Assembly: GCA_035502995.1 (NCBI GenBank)
Contig: DATJTW010000085.1
Location: 25,792-89,791 of the forward strand
Origin: CADEED01 sp035502995
Lineage (GTDB): Bacteria; Pseudomonadota; Gammaproteobacteria; Steroidobacterales; Steroidobacteraceae
DNA: 64,000 bases
Reading direction: 5' to 3'
Part shown: positions 52,379 through 64,000 of the stretch, in pieces
How the letters are laid out: each line of letters opens with the position of its first letter
How positions within the stretch are numbered: the stretch's first letter is position 1
The notes under the pieces: model-generated
The model's input: only the letters and a program-made list of their open reading frames with translations
Told to the model about the DNA's origin: nothing
The model's database searches: none
Translations under genes and position numbers: made by a program

Positions 52379-54655
52379 TCACTTCGGTCCCGCGCCGAGC
52401 TTCTCGTCGAAGAAGCGCACGAGGTTCGTCGACGAGTGCAGCCCCGCGGCGCTCTGGCGCATGAGGCCGTGCTTGCCGCCAGGGTAGGTCATCAGTTCGA
52501 ACGGCTTCTGCAGGTCCTGCAGCGTCTTCATCAACACCGTGCTGTGGGCGAACAGCACGTTGTCGTCGGCCATGCCGTGCACCAGCAGCAGCGGGCGGCG
52601 CAGATCCTTCGCGTAGGTCAGCACGTTGCTGGCCGCGTAGCCGGCCGGGTTGGCCTGCGGGGTAGATAGATAGCGCTCGGTGTAGTGCGTGTCGTACAGC
52701 GCCCAGTCCGTCACCGGTGCGCCGGCCACGCCGGCGGCGAACGCGTCGGGCGCCTGCATCAGGCACATCAGCGTCATGTAGCCGCCGTAGCTCCAGCCGA
52801 AGATGCCGATGCGCGCACCGTCGACGTACGGCAGCGTGCGCAGGAATTCGACACCGCGCACCTGGTCCTGCACCTCGACCTTCGCCATGCGGCCCGCACC
52901 ATTCTCCACGAGCGTCGTCTCGAACTTCGTACCGCGCAGTCCGCTGCCGCGGTTGTCGAGCGCGAACACGACGTAGCCGTGCTGCGCCAGGTATTGATGG
53001 AACAGGTTGCCCCAGGCATTCGCCACGCGTTGCACGCCGGGTCCGCCGTAGACGTCGACCAGCACGGGGTATTTCCTGCCCGGCTCCAGCACGCGCGGCT
53101 TGATCAGCATGTACTGCAGTTGCTGGCCGTCCGCCGCGGTCAGCGTGCCGAACTCCGGCGCGACGTGTTCGGCCGCATACGGCGCATACGGATGCGAAGC
53201 ATCCAGTTCGTTCGCCAGCAGCGGCGCCAGCGCCTTGCCATGCAGGTTGCGCAGTGTCACGCGGCGCGGCGTGGTCGCGTTCGAGAATCCGTCGAGGAAC
53301 ACCTTCGCGTCCTTCGACATCGTCACCGAGTGCCAGCCTGCGCCGGACGTCACGAGCGCCGGCTTCGCGGGCCGGTCGAGAGACACCCAGTAGAGCTGCC
53401 GCTCGACCGGCGACGGCAGGTTGGCCGTGAAGTACACGCGCCGCGAATTCTCGTCGACCGCGCGCACCGCCGAATCCGGCGGCACCCCGGTGACCATGAA
53501 CTCGCCCGACGTCAGCTGCCGCACCAGCCGGCCGTCGTTCTCGTACAGGTAGAGATGCTGGAAGCCGTCGCGCGACGACGCCCAGAGGAACTGCGGCCGG
53601 TGACGCAGGAACGTGAGCTCGCTGTGCAGCGGAACCCAGTGTTCGGCGCGCTCGGTCAGCAACACGGTGCCCTTGCCGGTGGACGCGTCGAAGCGCAGCA
53701 GTTCGAGCGTCTTCTGGTCGCGGCTCTGGCGTTGCACGGCGAGGCCGCGCGAATCCGGGAACCAGTCGACGTGCGGTAGATAGATGTCGGCGTTCGCGCC
53801 GAGCTCGAGCTGCACGCGCGTGTCGGCGGCGATGTCCGCGACGAACAGGTCGACACGCGCATTCGGCGTGCCCGTGGCCGGATACCGCTGGCGCACCACG
53901 CGCGCACCGGTGGCCTGGATCTCGAAGCGTTCCACTTCGTTCACCGGCGTCTCGTCGACGCGCGCCACGACGATGTGCCGCTCGTCCGGCGACCACCAGT
54001 AACCCGTGTCCCGGTCCATCTCCTCCTGCGCGATGAACTCGGCCATGCCGAAGCTCGTCAACCCGCCGCCCTCGCGCGTCACTGCGCGCTCGGTGCCGTT
54101 GGCGAGATCGATCACGTACAGGTTCTGGTCGCGCACGAAGCTCACGTAGTTCGAGTGCGGCGAGAACCGCGCGTCGGTCTCGTAGGCCGCGGTGTTCGTC
54201 AGCCGCCGTACGGCGTCGCCCGGTTTGCGCGCGAGATCGTAGACGTACAGGTCGCCGTTCAACGGGATCAGCAGGTGCCGGCTGTCCGGCGCGAAGCTGT
54301 ATTCGACGATGCCCGACAACGCGGCCGTGCGCTGGCGTTCGCGGCGCGCCTCCTCCTCGACGGACAGGGCCTTGTCGGCGCCGGCCAGCGTGCGGGAATC
54401 CACGAGCAGCCGGTGCTTGCCTGCGCCGATGTCGTAAGCCCAGAGGTCGAAGCGATCCTTGTCGTCGTCGCGCGCCTTCAGGTAGGACACGAGCCGACCG
54501 TCCGGCGAGATCCGCGCGCCGCGCAGCGTCGGGCCGGAGAGATCGGGCGCGGCGAACAGCCGCTCGAGCGTCAGTTTCTCCGCGTGTGCGGTCATGGAGG
54601 CGTTTCCGAGGATGGCGAGACAGAAAAGCGCTGCGCCGAATCGACGCGATTTCAC
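52379..54655 (-). CDS. Dipeptidyl-peptidase IV family serine peptidase (S9B)
   Basis: An exported peptidase that releases X-Pro or X-Ala dipeptides. A signal peptide (KSRRFGAALFCLAILGNASMTAHA, cut after AHA) precedes an eight-bladed propeller-type N-domain carrying the Glu pair in AQEEMDRDTGYWWSPD that holds the substrate N-terminus in DPP IV. The alpha/beta-hydrolase domain has the nucleophile in GWSYGGY, Asp in MADDNV and His in GGKHGL. I took the GTG at 54655, which gives a compact signal peptide of normal length; an ATG at 54709 is in frame and would add 18 residues and leave only 15 bp to the divergent peptidase gene. The length (758 residues) is normal. Confidence 0.9.
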   Translation of the reverse strand: MKSRRFGAALFCLAILGNASMTAHAEKLTLERLFAAPDLSGPTLRGARISPDGRLVSYLKARDDDKDRFDLWAYDIGAGKHRLLVDSRTLAGADKALSVEEEARRERQRTAALSGIVEYSFAPDSRHLLIPLNGDLYVYDLARKPGDAVRRLTNTAAYETDARFSPHSNYVSFVRDQNLYVIDLANGTERAVTREGGGLTSFGMAEFIAQEEMDRDTGYWWSPDERHIVVARVDETPVNEVERFEIQATGARVVRQRYPATGTPNARVDLFVADIAADTRVQLELGANADIYLPHVDWFPDSRGLAVQRQSRDQKTLELLRFDASTGKGTVLLTERAEHWVPLHSELTFLRHRPQFLWASSRDGFQHLYLYENDGRLVRQLTSGEFMVTGVPPDSAVRAVDENSRRVYFTANLPSPVERQLYWVSLDRPAKPALVTSGAGWHSVTMSKDAKVFLDGFSNATTPRRVTLRNLHGKALAPLLANELDASHPYAPYAAEHVAPEFGTLTAADGQQLQYMLIKPRVLEPGRKYPVLVDVYGGPGVQRVANAWGNLFHQYLAQHGYVVFALDNRGSGLRGTKFETTLVENGAGRMAKVEVQDQVRGVEFLRTLPYVDGARIGIFGWSYGGYMTLMCLMQAPDAFAAGVAGAPVTDWALYDTHYTERYLSTPQANPAGYAASNVLTYAKDLRRPLLLVHGMADDNVLFAHSTVLMKTLQDLQKPFELMTYPGGKHGLMRQSAAGLHSSTNLVRFFDEKLGAGPK

Positions 54656-54724
54656 GGCGCGCCGGACAGGCGCGGCCGCATCGTTTGATAGACTGCCGGC
54701 AAAATTCATCCGGGGAGTTTAGGG

Positions 54725-56895
<2,171 letters not shown>

Positions 56896-56899
<4 letters not shown>

Positions 56900-57531
56900 A
56901 AACGGCAGGTGAGGCCGAGCGTGGCGAGGTCGGCGGTGTCGTCGCCGAAGCTCACGCGCTCGTATTCCAGCCGCACCGCGACTCGCGACAGTCGCCATTG
57001 CACGCCCGCGCCGTAGACCGGCTTCGTGGACTCGTCGGTCACGCGGGCGTAGCGGGAGCCGTCCGCATTGAACAGTTCGACCGCCGCGCGCCACTGTCCC
57101 ATGCCGCCGCGCGCGTAGACGTCGAACGGCCCGTTCGCCCAGATCGCCAGTGCCGACAGCGAGAACGAGTTCGCGTCGCCATGTTCGCGCGCGGGGCAGG
57201 GCGTGGTCACGCACACCAGCCGCGTCGGCGCCGAATGGCCATCGAAGGACGTGTAGTTGGCCTCGACCGCGAGCCAGTCGAACACCCGGTAGCCGCCGAT
57301 GACGCGCCACGCGCGCGATCCCAACGGTTCGAGATCCACCGTATCGAGCGGCCCTTCCGGCAATCCCGCCGGCAACGCCACGCGATTCGAAGCCGCGTAA
57401 TCCGCCGACACCGACGAGATCGCCGCGCCCGCATAGAACCCCCGCTCGGCCGCCTTCGCGGACGCGGAGGCGACGATGCAGACCAGCAGCGACACGCTGA
57501 CGGAAACGAAGCGGAAACGGAAAACCGGCAT
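56896..57531 (-). CDS. Small outer membrane beta-barrel protein
   Basis: A 211-residue predicted porin-like protein. The signal peptide (RFRFVSVSVSLLVCIVASASAKA) ends near residue 26. The mature part shows alternating hydrophobic strands typical of an OmpA/OmpX-type barrel: GFYAGAAISSVSADY, WRVIGGYRVFDWLAVEANY, FDVYARGGMGQWRAAVELF, VYGAGVQWRLSRVAVRLEYE, and a final strand ending in Phe (LGLTCRF), the usual signal for the BAM machine. The ATG at 57531 has GAGGAG 6 nt upstream; a start further up at 57561 is less likely. Two Cys in a loop (CVTTPC) may form a disulfide. No specific function is recognisable. Confidence 0.82.
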
Positions 57532-57610
57532 GGCGCGCTCCTCGGGGGAACCAGCCGGCAAACTAAGCGCGACGCGCGTCCGCTACTGTGTGGAATTGTT
57601 GGGAAGTGTG

Positions 57611-57698
57611 GGGGCTCGCGTCGCCGACGCGACCCCTCCTAACAACTCACGTAAGGGGTCGCTTCGACCCCTTTTTCCTACGTGGGGGCGCAGCCCCC
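57611..57698. terminator. Three hairpins between zapD and the barrel gene
   Basis: GGGG..TCGCGTCG pairs with CGACGCGACCCC (57611-57636). AAGGGGTCG (57653-57661) pairs with CGACCCCTT (57665-57673), followed by TTT on the plus strand. GGGGGC (57684-57689) pairs with GCCCCC (57693-57698), 3 bp from the zapD stop. Together they should end zapD transcription before the downstream gene. Confidence 0.55.
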
Positions 57699-57701
57699 TG
57701 A

Positions 57702-58582
57702 CTAAGTACAGCAGGTGAGGGTGAAAGGCACGTCTTCCTGCGTCTGCTGCGGCCGCGTCTGCAATCCATTCCACGCCAGCAACCGCACCGAGCAGCGGTA
57801 GTGAGACCCGCTGGTCTCCGGATACAGCCCGCAACCCGCCGGCAGCGCGATGCGCACGAGCTGGATCGGCGTGTCGCGTTCGAAGGTGATGTGATAAACG
57901 CCGGCGCGCGCGATCTCCTGGCGCGGCTTGCCGTGCTGGCGCGTGATCCACAGCAGCTCGGCGATGGCGTCGCACAGCGGGCGCAGCGTCGCCAGCCATT
58001 CGTTGAACGAACGCGCGCGCTGGTCGGTGGCCTGGTTCAGCCAGAAGAAGAAATCCGGCAGGTCGAACTCGCAGGTGCCGCCGGGGATGGCGCTGCGATG
58101 CTTGATGGCCGAGAGGAACTCCGAGTCCTTGAGCGACGCCAGGTAGTTAGACCCGCAGGCGACCAGGTCGGCGCGCAGGCGCAGCAGGTTGGACATCACG
58201 GTGCGCAGCCGCGCCGAGTCGACGCCGGGCTTGCTCTGGAACACGTTGAGCTGCGCGAGGTGTCGCTCGAGCTCCTTCTGCACGTCGGCGCGGACGTCGC
58301 CTCTGGCGGCGATCGCCAGGATGTCGAGCAGGCTGCCCATCGCGGCGCGGCTGCCCCACTGGCTCTGCATCTCGTTGTGATACAGCGCCTGGTTGTAGAG
58401 GAAATCGAGGCGCAGGAACGTGCGCATCCGCTCGTTGAGCGGTTGCTCGAACACCAGCGGCGCGGCCGTGGCGTCGGCCGCCGGCGCGGGCTGTTTCTGG
58501 GCCTCTTCGGACATCGCGGTATTCTGCGCGACCCCGGCGTCCCCCGTAAACCGCGCGTCCTCGCTGACCCGGTCGTCCATGC

Positions 58583-58586
<4 letters not shown>
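57702..58586 (-). CDS. zapD: Cell division protein ZapD
   Basis: A cytoplasmic protein that crosslinks and bundles FtsZ filaments through the FtsZ tail. The 294 residues contain the family core VFEQPLNERMRTFLRLDFLYNQALYH and the beta-domain end with GTCEFDLPDFFFWLNQ and HYRCSVRLLAWNG. An Ala/Gln-rich N-terminal lead of about 43 residues precedes the core, which makes it longer than E. coli ZapD (247). The start at 58586 is supported by the 4-bp ATGA overlap with the coaE stop; starting at a later Met in the lead is possible. The order pilBCD-coaE-zapD is conserved in gammaproteobacteria. Confidence 0.92.
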
Positions 58587-59209
<623 letters not shown>

Positions 59210-60304
59210 TCAGCCCACCGTGCCCGCGAACGCGAACCAGCGTGCGACGACGTCGTGGCCGATCATCAGGAACAGCCAGCCGGCCAGCGCGAGATAGGGG
59301 CCGAACGGAATGTGCGCGTCGAGCCCCTTGTGCTGTCGGTACAGCACCCAGACGCCGAACAACGAGCCGACCAGCGACGCGAACAGGATGATGGGCAGCA
59401 GCATCTGCCAGCCGAACCAGGCGCCGAAGGCGGCGAACAGCTTGAAGTCGCCGTACCCCATGCCCTCGCGTTTGCGGATCAGCAGGAACAGCCAGTAGAA
59501 GCTCCACAACGACAGGTAGCCCACGGCCGCGCCGACGATGCTGTCCGCCGGCGTGAGCGGTGCGACGCCCGGCGCCCAGACCGGCTCGAACAGGCTGAGC
59601 AGCAGGCCCATCCACGTCAGCGGCAGCGTCAGCGAGTCCGGCAGCAGGAAGGTGTCGAGATCGATGAACGTCAGCGCGATCAGCGTCCAGGTGAAGAACA
59701 GACCGGCGAGCGCGGTGAGGCCGAAGCCCAGCCGCCAGGCCACGAGCCCCGACGCGACGCCCGTCAGCAACTCGACGAGCGGATAACGCGCACTGATCGG
59801 CGTCCGGCAACTGGCGCACCGGCCACCCAGCACGAGCCAGCTAACCACCGGGACGTTCTGCAGCGCGGTGATCGGCGCGTGGCAGTTCGGGCAGGCCGAG
59901 CGCGGCACGACGAGATTGAAAGCGGGCCGGGACGCCGGTGCCGGCGGTGCCGGCTCGGGCGATGCGGGCGCGGCCGGTTCGTCGGCGGGCGGCGCGACGA
60001 CTTCGGGCGGGACTTCGGGACCCAGCTCGGGTGCGGTCATCACGGCTTCGGGTGTCGGGGGCGCGACCCCCGTGGCCGTCTCCACGACCGCCGCTTCCGG
60101 TGTTCCCGCCTCCGCCGCGACCGAGTCTTTTCCGAGCGCATCTGCCGCCGCGAGCTCCGCGCATTCGGCGCGCATCGCGTTGTCCATCATCACCGGCAGC
60201 CGGTAGATGACGACATTCAGGAAGCTGCCGATCAGCAAGCCGAGCACGGTGCAGCTGCCGATGAACAGCGCCGGGTGCTTCGCGAGCGTATCGAGGAATT
60301 CCAT
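59210..60304 (-). CDS. pilD: Prepilin leader peptidase / N-methyltransferase PilD with long insertion
   Basis: An inner-membrane aspartic protease that cuts type IV prepilins (and type II pseudopilins) after Gly and methylates the new N-terminus. The catalytic Asp215 (in FIDLD) and Asp286 (in GYGDFK) are present, with the two CxxC pairs at 138/141 and 163/166 (CPNC, CASC). At 364 residues it is about 70 longer than usual. The extra part is an Ala/Pro/Glu-rich stretch at about residues 52-126, placed in the cytoplasmic loop between the first membrane segment and the zinc-type CxxC motif. It follows pilC with a hairpin between and abuts coaE. Confidence 0.95.
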   Translation of the reverse strand: MEFLDTLAKHPALFIGSCTVLGLLIGSFLNVVIYRLPVMMDNAMRAECAELAAADALGKDSVAAEAGTPEAAVVETATGVAPPTPEAVMTAPELGPEVPPEVVAPPADEPAAPASPEPAPPAPASRPAFNLVVPRSACPNCHAPITALQNVPVVSWLVLGGRCASCRTPISARYPLVELLTGVASGLVAWRLGFGLTALAGLFFTWTLIALTFIDLDTFLLPDSLTLPLTWMGLLLSLFEPVWAPGVAPLTPADSIVGAAVGYLSLWSFYWLFLLIRKREGMGYGDFKLFAAFGAWFGWQMLLPIILFASLVGSLFGVWVLYRQHKGLDAHIPFGPYLALAGWLFLMIGHDVVARWFAFAGTVG

Positions 60305-60316
60305 GAGTCCTTCAAC

Positions 60317-60346
60317 GGAAACGCCGCGCTGGGGGCGCGGCGTTCC
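60317..60346 (-). terminator. Hairpin between pilC and pilD
   Basis: AACGCCGCGC (60320-60329) pairs perfectly with GCGCGGCGTT (60335-60344), and GGA/TCC bases extend it with a bulge. On the minus strand only a short TTTCC follows, 12 bp before the pilD start. It may be an attenuator or partial terminator that lowers pilD relative to pilBC. Confidence 0.5.
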
Positions 60347-60376
60347 AGGTTATTTCTTCGGGACGGGCCTGCGGGT

Positions 60377-61615
60377 TTACACCGCGGCGCCCAGCTTGAA
60401 GATGGGCAGGTACATCGCGATGACCAGGCCACCGACGAGCACGCCGAGGATCGCCATGATCAGCGGCTCGAGCAGCGAGGACATCGCGTCGACCGCGTTG
60501 TCGACTTCCGCCTCGTAGAACGTGGCGACCTTGCCGGACATCGAGTCGAGCGCACCGGCTTCTTCACCGACGGCGATCATCTGGATGACCATGTTCGGGA
60601 ACAGGCCGGTGTTTTCCATGGCGCGCTGCAGGCGCTGACCGGTGGCGACTTCGTCGCGCATCTTCAGCACTGCGTTCTCGAACACGATGTTGCCGGTGGC
60701 GCCGGCGACGGACTCGAGCGCTTCGACGAGCGGCACGCCCGCGGCGAACATCGTCGACAGCGTGCGCGCGAAGCGCGCGATGGCGCCCTTGTAGAGGATG
60801 GGGCCGATGACCGGCAGCTTCAGCGACATCCGGTCCATCCACTCGCGCATCGCCTTCGAGCGCTTGTGGAAGTAGATGAAGGTCGCGATGGAACCGCCGA
60901 CGAAGACGGCGACGACCAGGCCGTTGTCCTGCAGTCCGCGCGACAGGCCGATGACCCACTGCGTGAAGGCCGGCAGGTCCGCGCCGAAGCCCTTGAACAG
61001 TTCTTCGAACTGCGGGATCACGAAGATCAGCAGGATGCAGGTCACGATGATCGCGACCGCCATGACCGCCGCGGGATAGAAGAGGGCCTTCTTGACCTTC
61101 TTCTTCAACGCTTCGGTTTTCTCCTTGTACGTGGCGATCTTGTCGAGCAGCGTCTCGAGCGCGCCCGCCTGTTCGCCGGCTTCCACGAGGTTCACGAACA
61201 GGTCGTCGAAATACAGCGGATGCCGCGCCAGCGCCTCGTGCAGCGAGGTGCCGCCTTCGACGTCCTGCTTGATGTCGAGGACGAGCTTCTGCATGGCCGG
61301 CTTTTCATTGCCCGTGCCGACGATCTCGAACGACTGCACGAGCGGGATACCGGCGGCGAGCATGGTCGCGAGCTGGCGGCTGAACACGGCGATGTCGCCC
61401 GCATTCACCTTGCCGCCCGACTTGAACGCCTGGGACTGCTTCTTGATGCGGTTGACCGCGATACCCTGGCGACGCAGGTCCGCGCGCAACGCGGTTTCGT
61501 CGGGCGCGAGACTCTTGCCCGAGACCTTGTTGCCTTTCTTGTCCATGCCCGACCAGGAGAAAGGGGTGTCGCGTTTGACTCCCTTTCCATTGGCGGTAGC
61601 GACTGCGGTTGCCAT
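60377..61615 (-). CDS. pilC: Type IV pilus inner membrane platform protein PilC
   Basis: The integral membrane protein on which the PilB and PilT motors act to polymerise and retract pilin. The 412 residues contain two T2SSF domains (about 75-200 and 280-400), each with segments like FSRQLATMLAAGIPLVQSF and FARTLSTMFAAGVPLVEALESVAG, plus three membrane spans ending in LGVLVGGLVIAMYLPIF. The N-terminal cytoplasmic part begins with FSWSGMDKKGNKVSGK, typical for PilC. It is 11 bp after pilB. Confidence 0.95.
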   Translation of the reverse strand: MATAVATANGKGVKRDTPFSWSGMDKKGNKVSGKSLAPDETALRADLRRQGIAVNRIKKQSQAFKSGGKVNAGDIAVFSRQLATMLAAGIPLVQSFEIVGTGNEKPAMQKLVLDIKQDVEGGTSLHEALARHPLYFDDLFVNLVEAGEQAGALETLLDKIATYKEKTEALKKKVKKALFYPAAVMAVAIIVTCILLIFVIPQFEELFKGFGADLPAFTQWVIGLSRGLQDNGLVVAVFVGGSIATFIYFHKRSKAMREWMDRMSLKLPVIGPILYKGAIARFARTLSTMFAAGVPLVEALESVAGATGNIVFENAVLKMRDEVATGQRLQRAMENTGLFPNMVIQMIAVGEEAGALDSMSGKVATFYEAEVDNAVDAMSSLLEPLIMAILGVLVGGLVIAMYLPIFKLGAAV

Positions 61616-61626
61616 GCTCGTCGTCC

Positions 61627-63375
61627 TTATTCGATCGTGACGCTATTCACTTCTTCGAGGCTCGTCAGGCCCTGCTTGACCTTCTCGAGCCCCGCGCGGC
61701 GCAGGTCCCAGACGCCTTCCTTCCGCGCCTGGTCCGCGATGTCGATGGCGTTGCCGCCTTCCATGATGATGCGGCCGATCGCGTCGGTCACCGGCATCAC
61801 CTGGTAGATGCCGCAACGGCCCTTGTAGCCGTCGGAGCAGTTAGAACAACCCTTCGCGGCGTAGATCTTGAGACCCGCCTTGACGTCGGCTTCCTGGAAG
61901 CCTTCCTTCAACAAGGCTTCGGCCGGGATGTCGGCGAGCGCCTTGCACTGCGAGCACAGGCGGCGCGCGAGACGCTGCGCGATGATGAGGCTGACCGACG
62001 TGGCGATGGCGTACGGCTTCACGCCCATGTCGACGAGACGCGTCATCGTCTGCGGCGCGTCGTTCGTGTGCAGCGTGGACAACACGAGGTGACCCGTCTG
62101 CGCGGCCTTGATGGCGATCTCCGCCGTCTCGAGGTCGCGGATTTCGCCGACCATGACGACGTCCGGATCCTGGCGCAGGAACGCGCGCAGCGCGGCCGCG
62201 AACGTCAGGCCGACCTTGTTGTTCACGTTGACCTGGTTGACGCCGGGCAGGTTGATTTCCGCCGGGTCTTCCGCGGTCGAGATGTTCGTGTCTTCCTTGT
62301 TCAGGATGTTGAGACCGGTGTACAGCGACACGGTCTTGCCGGAGCCCGTGGGTCCGGTGACGAGGATCATGCCCTGCGGCTTCGCGAGGTTCTTGAGATA
62401 GAGCTCGCGCTGGAACGGTTCGTAGCCCAGCGAGTCGATGCCGAGCATCGCGCTCGACGGATCGAGAATACGGCAGACGATCTTCTCGCCGAAGAGTGTC
62501 GGGCAGGTGCTCACGCGGAAGTCGATCGCGCGAGTCTTCGACAGCTTCATCTTGATGCGGCCGTCCTGCGGGACGCGACGCTCGGCGATGTCGAGGCGCG
62601 ACATGACCTTGAGACGCGCCGACAGCTTCATGGCCAGCTGCACCGGCGGCTGCGCGACTTCCTTGAGGATGCCGTCGATGCGCAGGCGGATGCGGTACAT
62701 CTTCTCGTACGGCTCGAAGTGGATGTCCGACGCGCCGCGGCGGATCGCATCGAGCAGCAGCTTGTTGACGAAGCGCACGATGGGCGCGTCTTCGATGTCG
62801 TCGCGGGTGACTCCCGCGCCTTCGACGTCGTCGTCGCCGCCCGAAACGTCGAGGTTCTCGAGATCGAACCCGGTTTCGTCATCGGCGAGCTGCGGCATGG
62901 CCGTGTCGGCCTGCTCGGACGCCTTGTCGATGAGCTTCTGCAGCTTGTCGTCTTCGACGACGACCGCTTCGATGCCCATGCCGGTCTGGAACTTGATCTC
63001 GTCGATCGCGTGCAGGTTCGTCGGATCCGCGACGCCGAGGAACAGGCGCTTGCCGCGGCGATACAGCGGCAGGCAGCGATGCTTCTGCAGCAGCTTGTCC
63101 TGGACCAGCTTGACGGTGTCCAGATCGACCTGGTGGGAATCGAGGTCGTAGAGTGGGACGCCGAATTCCGCCGACGCGGCGATCGCGATGTCGCGCGCCT
63201 TGGCAGCGCCGGCGGAGATCAGCTGGGTGACGAAACTCGACTTGCGTTCTTTCGACGCTTGCAACGCGCTGAGCATCGCCGACTCTTCGACGACACCGTC
63301 CTGCACGAGTCTCTGCGGCAAGCCGCCAAGACCCGCGCGATTGCCGCCGAGCGCTAGAGATGCGTTGTCATTCAT
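61627..63375 (-). CDS. pilB: Type IV pilus assembly ATPase PilB
   Basis: The hexameric motor that powers pilus extension. The 582 residues have an N-terminal MshEN-like domain (about 20-160), then the secretion ATPase with Walker A GPTGSGKT, the Asp box TAEDPAEINLPG, Walker B VMVGEIRDLETAEIA and the His box TGHLVLSTLHTND. The tetracysteine zinc site CSQC ... CSNC is near the C-terminus. The upstream gap of 180 bp to the pilin gene ends with a terminator for pilA, so pilBCD is probably transcribed separately. Confidence 0.96.
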   Translation of the reverse strand: MNDNASLALGGNRAGLGGLPQRLVQDGVVEESAMLSALQASKERKSSFVTQLISAGAAKARDIAIAASAEFGVPLYDLDSHQVDLDTVKLVQDKLLQKHRCLPLYRRGKRLFLGVADPTNLHAIDEIKFQTGMGIEAVVVEDDKLQKLIDKASEQADTAMPQLADDETGFDLENLDVSGGDDDVEGAGVTRDDIEDAPIVRFVNKLLLDAIRRGASDIHFEPYEKMYRIRLRIDGILKEVAQPPVQLAMKLSARLKVMSRLDIAERRVPQDGRIKMKLSKTRAIDFRVSTCPTLFGEKIVCRILDPSSAMLGIDSLGYEPFQRELYLKNLAKPQGMILVTGPTGSGKTVSLYTGLNILNKEDTNISTAEDPAEINLPGVNQVNVNNKVGLTFAAALRAFLRQDPDVVMVGEIRDLETAEIAIKAAQTGHLVLSTLHTNDAPQTMTRLVDMGVKPYAIATSVSLIIAQRLARRLCSQCKALADIPAEALLKEGFQEADVKAGLKIYAAKGCSNCSDGYKGRCGIYQVMPVTDAIGRIIMEGGNAIDIADQARKEGVWDLRRAGLEKVKQGLTSLEEVNSVTIE

Positions 63376-63497
63376 GCGGTTACGTGCAAGCGAAATTCCC
63401 GCGGGGGCCCAGTGTACTCAACGTCCCCGGGCAGGCAATTGTTAAATCTGCCGGCAATGGTCGCATAGGCGGCCCGCCGGTCGCGTGACCCGGCTCC

Positions 63498-63529
63498 CAA
63501 AAGAAGAAGCCCCTCCTGGGAGGGGCTTC
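63498..63529 (-). terminator. Intrinsic terminator of the pilin gene
   Basis: On the minus strand an 11-bp stem (63519-63529 with 63506-63516) with a very tight loop is followed by the T-rich TTCTTTT (63505-63499). It lies 26 bp after the pilin stop and separates a highly expressed pilin message from pilB. Confidence 0.85.
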
Positions 63530-63555
63530 CGGATTCCAGCACCAGGCGCCGGAGA

Positions 63556-64000
63556 TCAGGCGCGGCATTCGGCCGGCGAGTACTTGGCGACAACCGTGCC
63601 CTTGGCATCGGTCGCACCCGGCATCACGTTCGTCGTCGGCGAGGCCGTCGACGCGTCCGAACGGCACTTCCACGACACGCTCGCGTCATTGCTAACGAAC
63701 GGGACGAGGGTGATCGTCTTCGTCGCGATGTTGCGGTTCGCGCGCTGAGTGCCGGTATTGCTGTACGTGATCGTGATGACGCCGTTCACGACGCCCAGCG
63801 AGCCTACGTAGTTGCCCTGCGTGTCGGCCGGCGTGTTGGTGTTGCCCATGCCCGCCTGCACGCGGTTCGCCGGGGCGGCGCCCGTCTGCGCGTAGAACTC
63901 GGAGACGGCGGCCTTCGCGGCGGCCGCGAGGGTCAGACCTTCCGAGACCTGGCCACGGATCGTGTAGTCCTGGTAAGCCGGGATCGCGATCGCGGCGAGA
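63556..64000 (-). CDS. pilA: Type IV major pilin PilA (5' end outside the window)
   Basis: The C-terminal 147 residues of a type IV pilin. The frame enters from the right edge with LAAIAIPAYQDYTIRGQVSEGL, which is the second half of the conserved N-terminal helix (class III signal and start are missing). The globular domain ends with a disulfide-bonded loop between Cys in SWKCRSD and Cys in SPAECRA at the C-terminus. An antiparallel strand region GVINGVITITYSNTG-like (GVVNGVITITYSNTG) is typical of group IVa pilins. It lies upstream of pilBCD on the same strand. Its promoter is outside the window; sigma-54 control would be expected from relatives. Confidence 0.93.
   Translation of the reverse strand, partial: LAAIAIPAYQDYTIRGQVSEGLTLAAAAKAAVSEFYAQTGAAPANRVQAGMGNTNTPADTQGNYVGSLGVVNGVITITYSNTGTQRANRNIATKTITLVPFVSNDASVSWKCRSDASTASPTTNVMPGATDAKGTVVAKYSPAECRA

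Noticed and set aside
52114..52464. Short open frame starting MAFHLPFPL within the palindromic element
   Set aside because: It lies mostly in inverted-repeat DNA, has no ribosome site and runs into the antisense of the peptidase gene.
61609..63357. A 582-codon plus-strand frame opposite pilB
   Set aside because: It is the antisense shadow of pilB, of the same length and low-complexity Arg/Asp/Val composition.

Overview
This is a GC-rich, gene-dense chromosomal segment of housekeeping genes from a gammaproteobacterium. The evidence is the Lpt/Kds lipopolysaccharide genes, a complete division and cell wall (dcw) cluster ending in lpxC, petABC followed by sspAB, a class A RNase P RNA beside rsmI, and type IV pilus assembly genes beside coaE and zapD. 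Gene content and base composition suggest the Xanthomonadales/Nevskiales/Steroidobacterales side of the class; that placement is inference. I saw no rRNA, tRNA, CRISPR array, prophage or transposase gene.

Layout. 1-8017: a fragment of an unidentified gene, then a long minus-strand operon kdsD-kdsC-lptC-lptA-lptB-rpoN-hpf-rapZ-mgtE (Kdo synthesis, LPS transport ATPase, sigma-54, ribosome hibernation, GlmS control, magnesium transport). 8056-9560: ibaG-murA. 9866-15002: a four-gene signalling unit made of a membrane TPR/TonB-domain protein, a membrane-bound CheA-like kinase with no CheW domain, a CheY-like receiver and a CheX-like phosphatase. I found no described counterpart from memory, and it is the best candidate for a new system. 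15088-21132: a DegS-like protease facing petABC (cytochrome bc1) and sspA-sspB, then carbonic anhydrase and yraN. 21155-24978: lpoA facing rsmI, rnpB and a lipoprotein.

25192-44228: the dcw cluster, mraZ-rsmH-ftsL-ftsI-murE-murF-mraY-murD-ftsW-murG-murC-murB-ddlB-ftsQ-ftsA-ftsZ-lpxC. Almost every junction overlaps by 1-8 bp, and a strong promoter with three MraZ boxes lies in front. It makes lipid II and the divisome core. 44371-46636: a Tat-signal small subunit and a GMC dehydrogenase sit between lpxC and the usual dciA / M23 peptidase / secA group (46640-51161). 51162-52369: mutT and a conserved small protein, surrounded by palindromic GGGGACA-type repeats that also occur at 48012-48125. 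52379-56899: two divergent S9 peptidases (DPP IV type and prolyl oligopeptidase type). 56896-57531: a small beta-barrel protein. 57702-64000: zapD-coaE-pilD-pilC-pilB and the 3' part of a pilin gene, all on the minus strand.

Functionally the window is dominated by envelope construction: LPS core precursor and transport, lipid A (lpxC), peptidoglycan (mur, ddl, mraY, lpoA), division (fts, zapD), secretion (secA) and pili. Sigma-54 (rpoN) is encoded here and in related bacteria commonly drives pilin transcription.
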